Assembly (NCBI GenBank): GCA_946482655.1
Contig: CAMLSA010000109.1
Location: forward strand, 1 to 9,858
Reading direction: 5' to 3'
DNA length: 9,858 bases
Source: an uncultured Sphingomonas sp.
GTDB lineage: Bacteria > Pseudomonadota > Alphaproteobacteria > Sphingomonadales > Sphingomonadaceae
Shown here: piece after piece, positions 1 through 7,400 of the stretch
How positions within the stretch are numbered: position 1 is the first letter of the stretch
Layout of the letters: each line of letters starts with the position of its first letter
Position numbers and translations under genes: made by a program
Notes under the pieces: model-generated
Told to the model about the DNA's origin: nothing
What the model saw: the letters and a program-made list of their open reading frames with translations, nothing else
The model's database searches: none

Positions 1-688
1 CGGCGATGTTGCGCGTCTGCGCCACGACCTGGCAGAATTCGGTCGCGCTGCCGCTGATCCGGTCGGGTGAATCCGGATTGTCCCACCGCCACTCCGCACC
101 CGATGGCGCGGTCAGCACGACGCTGGGGACGGGGCCCGGCGGCTCGATACCCCGGTTGGCGAACGTCCAGCCGAAGGTCTGCATCCCGATCTGCGCGACA
201 TTCCTGATCCAGTCGCCGTCGGCGCGCACCAGCCCAAGTTCGTCATAGACCGCTTGTGTGTGCGACCAGGTCTCCATCAGGCGCGAGGTGATGCACGAGC
301 GCGCGCTCAGCGGCGGCCCACCCCATTTCAGCCGGAGCTTGGGATCGGTCCGCGCATAGAGCGCCGCCGTCTCGCGTGCATTGTCCCACCAACCCTCGAA
401 CAGCGCGCGCCCCTCGAGCGGCGCCTTTTCGCGTTCGAAGTCGCGGATCCGGTCGCCCTCGTAATAGCCGGGCACCGGCCGGAAGAACTCCTCGAACCCC
501 GCCGAATCCTCCACGGTCAGCCGGGCCGCAGTATCCCAGACGTAGAGGTGCCGGATCACGTCGGCAATGGTCCACCCCTTGAACAATGTGACCCGCTCGA
601 AATCTTCCTCGGAGCGCCCGTCGAGCAGCGCACGAACCCCCTTGCATTCCTCCAGAAAATTCCCGGGCTGCTCCATCGTCGCCATCAT
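1..688 (-). CDS. TIGR03084-like / DinB-fold metal-binding protein, C-terminus cut by window edge
   Basis: The visible 229 residues (frame open to base 2) read as a four-helix DinB/MDMPI-type protein of the TIGR03084 family. Recognisable elements are FKGWTIADVIRHLYVWD near residues 36-52, WGGPPLSARS near 122-131, RLMETWSHTQAVYDELG near 136-152, and a C-terminal LTAPSGAEWRW near 192-202. His47, Glu139 and His143 have the spacing I recall for the zinc ligands of mycothiol-dependent maleylpyruvate isomerase (His, Glu, His), so a metal site is likely; this is family knowledge, not seen directly. The ATG at 688 is the most upstream ATG possible because an in-frame TGA lies 9 nt before it. ATGs at 685 and 676 are alternatives, and none has a good Shine-Dalgarno. 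The family is mostly known from actinobacteria and its reaction is uncharacterised. Mycothiol is not expected in a proteobacterium, so the substrate is open. A cytosolic location is inferred from the absence of a signal peptide or membrane segment. Confidence 0.8.
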   Translation of the reverse strand, partial: MMATMEQPGNFLEECKGVRALLDGRSEEDFERVTLFKGWTIADVIRHLYVWDTAARLTVEDSAGFEEFFRPVPGYYEGDRIRDFEREKAPLEGRALFEGWWDNARETAALYARTDPKLRLKWGGPPLSARSCITSRLMETWSHTQAVYDELGLVRADGDWIRNVAQIGMQTFGWTFANRGIEPPGPVPSVVLTAPSGAEWRWDNPDSPDRISGSATEFCQVVAQTRNIA

Positions 689-689
689 A

Positions 690-699
690 GTTGATCAAC
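690..699. promoter_or_regulatory. 10-bp palindrome just upstream of the TIGR03084-like gene
   Basis: GTTGATCAAC is a perfect dyad whose edge lies one base before the ATG at 688. It sits where a repressor would block translation initiation or early transcription. A 10-bp palindrome can occur by chance, and no second copy was noticed in the window. The regulator, if any, is unknown. Confidence 0.2.
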
Positions 700-935
700 C
701 CACATCTCAGGGGACTTGCAAAGCCCCGGCATCGAGGATCTTGCCATGGTCGCTCTTCGGAAGCTTCCAAACCGTCCCGGAAATCGTGCTCGTGCCGGAA
801 CCAAGATTCGCCGCGTCCCGGTCGGTACCGATAAAGCGCCTATTAGTAAGGTCTTTCCTGGCAATGCAACCTCCCATCGATCGTCGACCGAACCGCCTCG
901 GCCTTGCGGGGGCCGTTGCTGATTAAGAAGTCCGT

Positions 936-952
936 CCTTCGGCCGGGGAAGG
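936..952 (-). terminator. Weak hairpin downstream of the small membrane protein gene
   Basis: CCTTC (936-940) and GAAGG (948-952) can pair across a 7-nt GC-rich loop, 17 nt beyond the stop of the 969-1295 gene. On the minus strand it is followed by a mixed, only mildly T-rich stretch and not a true U tract. It could be a weak intrinsic terminator or a chance GC-rich hairpin. Confidence 0.25.
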
Positions 953-968
953 CCATTGCCCAAGCCGG

Positions 969-1295
969 TCACATGCCCAATTGGGCGAGACCCTGCGGCG
1001 TGATCGCCCGCAGTTCGACCAGGCTCGGCACCGACAGGAGCAGGCCGAGGATGACGTCGAAGACACGGATCGGCCTCAGCCGGCTGCCGCGGCCCGAACG
1101 CCGCTTTAGGTCCACCAGCGTCATCCAGAGCATAGCCATTCCACATGCCGCAGCGACCGACAGCGCGGCAATGAAAGGCAGCAGCACGACCTCGGGCCAG
1201 CCCGCATAGAGCGGCCAAAGGAGCAGCGCCGCGAGGCCTGCCGCGCAACCGACACCAGATACTTGATGGATCGTCCATGTTGCCGGCCGGATCAT
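969..1295 (-). CDS. Small hypothetical membrane protein (about 108 aa)
   Basis: The frame encodes about three hydrophobic segments: roughly residues 14-34 (VSGVGCAAGLAALLLWPLYA), 37-63 (leucine/alanine-rich, ending MLWMTLVDL), and 78-98 (VFDVILGLLLSVPSLVEL). A basic loop (KRRSGRGSRLRPIR) separates the last two, so it is probably an inner-membrane protein. I do not recognise a family. The start is uncertain. ATG at 1295 has AGGAGG only 1 nt upstream, which is too close. A second AGGAGG (1353-1358) is 3 nt from an in-frame GTG at 1349 and 9 nt from a TTG at 1343, and a GTG at 1379 is also possible. I chose 1295 because the residues before it look non-coding (lower GC at third positions, Cys/Trp-rich). 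It lies about 110 bp after the giant gene on the same strand, with no obvious terminator between, so co-transcription is plausible. It shares the giant gene's reading frame. Confidence 0.55.
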   Translation of the reverse strand: MIRPATWTIHQVSGVGCAAGLAALLLWPLYAGWPEVVLLPFIAALSVAAACGMAMLWMTLVDLKRRSGRGSRLRPIRVFDVILGLLLSVPSLVELRAITPQGLAQLGM

Positions 1296-1406
1296 GCCTC
1301 CTGTTGCGCACCATGAGGCGCATCCGTCAAGTTGAGGAATCAAGGCCACCGTCCTCCTGGTTTGCGGGGTTCGAATCACGAGCCCAGCGACCGAGCCGGA
1401 CCAATT

Positions 1407-4400
1407 CTATAGTATGAACCAGTCCGAGGCAGGCGGCGCGGGATTGTCGATGTAGAAGGAGAAATCAGCCTTGCGATCGCCGTCGACATCGCCGCGCATC
1501 GCGAAGGTGCCATTGCCGTTGTCCACGGCGATGAGCTGTCCGGCAATCCCGGTAAGCGTGCTACTCAGGATGAAGGCCTGATCACCGCCGATGAGCGGAT
1601 TGGCGTCAATTTCCGACAGATCGATGAGGTCGCCCTGGCCTGGCGAGAAATCCCCGATGATGTCCCTGCCCGCCGCCAGCGTGGTGCTGTCGGAGAGACC
1701 CGAGAAGATAAAGATGTCCGCGTCGATGCCGCCGTAAAGGCGATCGGCGCCGACGCCACCGATCAGGCGGTCGTTCCCGGCGGTGCCGTAGAGCGAGTCG
1801 TTCCCGTTCCCCCCGGACAGCAGGTCGCCGCCGCCGGCGCCGCTGAGGCGATCCGCTCCATTCCCGCCGGTCAGGCTGTTGGCAAGCTCGTTGCCCGTAC
1901 CAACGAAGGAAACGGTGCCGGAATAGGAGAGGATCTCGATTCCGGATGGAGCGACATAGGCCGAGAGCGAGGTCATGATGGTGTCGAGGCCCTCGGAGAC
2001 CATTTCGACGACGCGGTCGTCGGCATTGTCGACCCAATATGCATCGTCGCCGCTACCGCCGGTCATGAGGTCCGCTCCTTCGCCCCCATCGAGAAGATTG
2101 GCGCCGGTATCGCCGGTGAGACTGTCCGCGCCCAAGGAGCCGACGACGTTCTCGATCGAGATCAAGCGGTCGGTGGCAATCCCTCCGGCGACGCTGGCGG
2201 TCCCGGCGACGAGGTCCAGGGTGACGGCCACAGACGACCAGGCATAGCTTGCAGTATCGGCGCCGCTGCCACCGTCGAGCTGGTTTTCGCCTTCGAGGCC
2301 GGAAAGCCGATCATCGCCGCCGGCGCCGTCGATGTGATCGTTTCCGCCAGTTCCGCTCAGCTCGTTGTCCGCGGAGTCGCCGACGATATGGTTGAGCTGT
2401 TCGTTCGCGCCGTTCACGGCGACATCCAAAAAGACCTGCGCGGTGCCGTCGGCGGAAAAGAGCCGCAGGGTGTCGTGCACGACCTGTCCGGCGTCCAGCG
2501 ACTGTACCGCCGGGCTGGAATTCGCCAGCCGATAGCTCCACTCGCCCGTGACCGGGTCGACGGAAAACAGGCCGTAAGCCCCTTCGACAGAGCCCGGCGC
2601 GGCCAGCCGGTTTTCGCCCGCATCGACGTCGGAGACCTGCAGGACGCCCGATGCGGTCAGCTGTCCGTCCTCGGTCACGACGCCGGAGGCTCCACCGCCG
2701 ATGCTGGCCGCATCGTTCACCGCGGCGACCGCGACCGATACCGCCCCAGTGGCGGTTCCGCCCTTGCCGTCCTCGACCACATAGGCGAAGCCGGCTTCGC
2801 CATTGAAGTCGGGTGCTGGGGTGAAGACGATGTTTCCCGCCTGATCCATAACGACGGCCCCACCGGTGCCGTTCGTCACCGACGCGACCCTGAGCGGATC
2901 ATGGTTGTCGTCACGATCATTGGCGAGCAGCTGGTCGGGCCTATAGGCGGCGGGGCTGTCCTCGGTCGCCGCCAGCTCGTCGCCGACCGCGACCGGTGCC
3001 AGATTGCCCGTCCCTGCCGGCGCGGGCAGGTCGATCGTGAGCCGGGCGAGCGTGCTCAGACCCTTGGCATCGACCACCCGATAGGTGAAGACATCGCTCG
3101 CCGCGCCCGTCAGCGCTGCGGTATCGGGATCGCTCTCGTCGATATCGTAGCTGAAGCTCCCGTCCGTCCCGATCGTCAGCGAGCCATATGTCCCGGCAAG
3201 CGTCGCGGGTACCGCCTCGAAGGCGACGACCCCGGGCTCGTTTGTCGATCCGGCCCCCACACTCGACAAGGTGAGGAAGTCGCCTAGGGCCGTGTCTTCG
3301 TCGGTGTCGTTGGCGAGACTGTTGCCCGTGGCGAAACCATCCGCGCTGGCGCGCACGAGGTCGTCGGCTGCGACCGGCGCGTCATCGACGACCACGTCTT
3401 CCGGCAAGGCGGCGGCATCGCCAAACACGAAACTCTCGACGTTGGACGCCGTCACGACCGCGCCGCTGCGGGCGAAAGTGTATCCGCCGGTCGCAGCGGA
3501 GATCCGATAGTCCGTCCATGCTCCCGGAAAAAGGGCGCTGTCGGTCCCCATCCCCCCGTCGAGCGTGTCGCTGCCGAGGAGCCCCGCCAGCACGTCATTT
3601 CCGTCGCCGCCGAACAGGGCGTCGTCGTGGTCGCTTCCCGAGATCTGGTTGTCAAGGGCATTGCCGGTGCCGGTGAAATCGCCGCCACCGGCGTGGATCA
3701 GATTCTCAACCTCGGCCGGCAGGATATAGCTGGCCAGCCCTGTCGTGACCGTGTCGGCACCGCCGCCCGCCACCTCGATGACGAGATCGTCCGCATCGTC
3801 GACGACATAGTGATCGGCACCCATGCCGCCCTCGAGCCGATCGTCTTCGCTCCCGCCGTCGAGCCGATCATCGCCATCGCCGCCATAGAGGCTGTCATGT
3901 CCGGCATCGCCGCGCAGATCGTCCGCGCCCGCACCTCCAACGAGAGAGTCGGCGCCATTGGCGCCTGCGATAAGATTGTCGCCGCCATCGCCGGTCAGCA
4001 CGTCGTCGAAACTCGACCCCGACAGATTTTCGACCGCGACGAAGCTGTCCTTCGTGGTCCCGAACACGGTTTGCAGACCAAGTTTGGCCAGATTCGCCGT
4101 GACCGCGGAGCTCGCGTCCGAGAAGTTGGCGGTATCGATGCCGTCGCCACCGTCGAGGATATTGTTGCCCACCCCACCGAGGAGAGTGTCGTTGCCCCCG
4201 CCGGCGCTCAACGTATCGGACCCGCCGCCGCCGCTCAGCAGATCGTCTCCGCTGCCCGCCTGGAGAATATTGGCCGAGTTGTTTCCGTTGATCCAGTCAT
4301 TCTGATCTGTGCCGATGGCGTGAGGAATCGAGACGAGTTGATCGCGACCGCCATAGCCGTCGATCGCATAACCCCCCAATAGATCGACCGTCACGCCGCC

Positions 4401-7400
4401 GCCGCCGAAATCTCCCTCTTCGCTGGCGATCCCCGCATCGAGCGCGTAGCTCACCGTCGCGCTGGCGCCACCGGATCCGCCAAAGAAGTAATCGTCCCCC
4501 GCCAGCCCGTGAAAGATGATCGGAACCCCCGCGATCCCTACGAAGCGATCGGCCGCCGATGTTCCGGCGACCCGTTCGACATTGACGAAAGTGTCGGCAT
4601 CGCCCCATCCGTCAGTGATCTTCGCGGCGCCGGCACCGGTGACCGTCAGCGAAATGCCCTTGGTCGCGCCGAGCGCGATATCGTCCTGGTAGCTGACGAG
4701 GTCGATGCCGGCCCCGCCGTCGAGCGTATCGGCCCGACCGTGGGGCACGAGAACGTCGTCGCCTCCGGCGCCCGCAAGCATGTCCTTGCCGTTGGTGCCG
4801 TTGAGCAGCTCGCCGGCGTCCGTTCCCGTCAGCGTGGTGCCCGGCTCGGGCGTCACCATGATCCTGATTGTCGCGCGGATCTCGAGACCATCGGCGGCGG
4901 TGCCGATGACGACGATCTCATGTTGAGGCGCGACGGTGTCGTCGACCCGCACCTTCCCGGCGACCAGGTCGGATCCGGACAGCGCGAACCGGCCGGACGC
5001 GTCGTCTTCCAGCCGCCAGGTGACCGCCGGCAAGGCGGCGCCGTCCAGCGTCTCACGGAGATTGCCGATCACCGTGCCGGGAGCCGAATAGGCGGCCAGC
5101 GCCGTCCCCGAAATCTCAATGGCACGTCCGGCGGTCAGATCGACCATCTCGCTGGAAGAGAAGGAGATATGCTCTATCCCCTGGAGGATGTCGGCACCGG
5201 CCGGCGAGGAGCCGTTCAGCGGCGCGACACGGTAAGTCCCATCGCCAAGCTTCTCGATCGAAAAATCGGCACGCTGCCCATCGAAGATGGCGGTGTCGAT
5301 GCCCGCCCCGCCAACGAGCTGATCGTCGCCGCCCTCGCCCGCGATCATGTCGTCGGCCGCATGTCCGAGAATCGTGTCGGCGGCGCCGCGCCCATAGATC
5401 GTGTTCTCGAGGCTGTTGCCCTCCAACCGGTCCTCGGCCGCGCCGCCGCGAATCAGCTGTGGCGTGTAGTTCCACGCCGGGCCGGGGTCGTCCACGATGC
5501 GCAGATCGAAGCTCTTGACGGTCAGACTGCCCGAGCCGCTCGCATCTCCGACGATCACCTGCAGGTGAGGGGTGATCGTGCCGACGCCATGGCCAATGAA
5601 GATGGGCGGAGTCACCAGCCAGCCATCCCAGGCTTCCGGCATCCTGCCACTCGTACCGCTCAGCGGTCGAAGCGCCAGGCTGGAACCGCCGTCACCGGTC
5701 TCGATCTGCACGCTCAGGCCTTGCCAGCCCTGCCAGGCCTCGACATCGACCTGTGCGTAGAGCCGCACCCAATTGGCTTCCTCGCCGATCGACATCGTAC
5801 CTCCGGCGGCGGCGAGACGAAGGTCGAAATAGTCCACCCCCGCCGGAGCGCCACCGTGAAAGGTCATGCGAATGCCGATGTCGGCGATGGTCTCCACGTT
5901 AGCCGACCAATTGGCGAACGAATCGCCTCTGTAGAAGGTGAAATCATCCGGCACGGTTCCGGTAACCCCAGGCCCGGCAACCCCATCCGTGCCGCTATGG
6001 GCGTTCATCGACAGCAGCGACGGCGCTCGGTAGCTGTCGGGAACGCCCGGTTTGACGATCTGGGCGATCGCATCGGCATAGACAGAGCTCGCGGTGAAGC
6101 CACCCAGCGCCGAAAAATGCGTGCCGTCGCGAGTATATTCGGGCTTTATTCCATCCACCCCCTCGGATTCGACCGCCGCCGCGAGGTCGGCGAGGATCAC
6201 GCCATGGACCTTGTTGTCGCCATAGGTTTCGCGAATCCATGCATTGACTTCGTCGAGCCGGTCCCAGCGGGGATCGTCGGCCGGCCAGCCTCGGCTGGGT
6301 GCGTTCGGATCGGTGTTCAGGATGCGCGGCGGGACCGTCGACACGATCACGAACCGCTCCTCGGCGAGGACATGGTCGACGATCTGCTGGATCGACTCCT
6401 TCACCTCGGCCGCCGGCCGGTTGCTGTTGAGATCGTTGGTGCCACCCTCTACGATGACGAAATCGGCATCGCGCGCCGCGGTCTCGGTCCTTGCGGACCA
6501 GATGTCGGGCACCGTCTGCGTCGGCAGATCGTTGATCAGATGCGCGGAGGCCTTGCCGGCATTGCCGCCGACCAGCCCGTTGGGATCGTCGGGCGCGAGC
6601 CAGGTAGTGAAATCCCACCGCGGATCGAGGACAGTGGCCCAGGCGAGGAAGCCTTGTGTCGACAGCAGGGAGACATCGCTGCCCTCCCCCGGCGTCCTGC
6701 TGTTGAACTCGATCAGGCTGTCGCCGAGCGCGACGCCGCGCGCCCCCGGGTCGAGCATATTGTTGTACCAGGCGTCGCCCGGCGACGGCGCGGCCGCCAC
6801 CGCGAACCCAGTGCTGGTCTGGCCACCTTGAGCGTCGGTGATCCGCAGGACGAGCTGGTGATTCCCGGCATCGAGCCTGACGTTGCTTTCGATCTCGAAG
6901 CTGCCGTCGCCGCCCGCCGTCGCCAAGCCCAGGCTCGTGTCTCCCAAGACGATCTCCACGGAGCCGTCACCGCCCAGATTACCCCGGACGATCAGCGCGC
7001 CGGTGTCCGAATTGTAGATGACGTGGGGCAGGATGTCGTCGACGGGCGCGACATTGTAGGCCAGCGTGGCCTCGACCGACCCGCCGCGGCCGTCGATCAC
7101 GTCATAGTTCAAGGTCACCGGCCCTTCATGATCGATGCTGGGCGTGATGGTGAAGCTGCCGTCATTGCCCAGGGAGACCATGCCGTCGCTGGCGCGCAGG
7201 TCGCTCACCGCCAGGGCATCGCCATCCGGGTCCGAAAACCCCTGCAGGAGTTGCGTCGCGGTTAGTTGATAGGCGCGGTCCTCGATCCCGACGGGCAGGG
7301 TCGCGGTCGCGCTGCCGGTGGGCGCCTGATTGGTGGTGCCGATCTGATAGGCGCGGCTTGCCTGCACTGCGCCGCCACGGCCGTCTTCGACATCGTAGGT

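Larger units (their letters stand above)
689..968. other. Intergenic region, 280 bp
   Basis: No convincing gene is visible on either strand. The open frames crossing it lack Shine-Dalgarno sequences and give arginine/proline-rich shadow translations. On the minus strand, TTGCAT (864-869) and ACTAAT (842-847), separated by 16 bp, form a weak promoter-like pair that could serve the gene starting at 688. A small imperfect hairpin (GGGG/CCCC arms, 710-727) lies in what would be its 5' untranslated region. Both are weak matches. Confidence 0.4.

Noticed and set aside
243..770. 175-codon minus-strand frame
   Set aside because: It overlaps the TIGR03084-like frame, which matches a known family along its length; this one is a frame-shifted shadow.
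685..1323. 212-codon minus-strand frame overlapping the small membrane gene
   Set aside because: The translation is arginine/proline/glycine-rich with no hydrophobic or domain pattern, whereas the overlapping frame 969-1295 gives clear membrane helices.
1359..1378. GGTTTGCGGGGTTCGAATCA resembling a tRNA T-loop and the tRNA 3' end at 9820-9858, as an attachment site
   Set aside because: The flanks cannot form a T stem or acceptor stem, and similarity to the real tRNA is only about 10 bases with an indel, so chance is the better explanation.
1704..2390. Tandem glycine-rich repeats as a possible CRISPR or DNA satellite array
   Set aside because: The periodicity is in the encoded nonapeptides (27 bp, degenerate at the DNA level), with no identical repeats or unique spacers.
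4509..7265. 918-codon open frame on the plus strand
   Set aside because: It is the antisense shadow of the giant gene: it crosses SGNH, RTX and cadherin boundaries, has no recognisable domain, and arises from the strong GC bias at third positions of the true gene.
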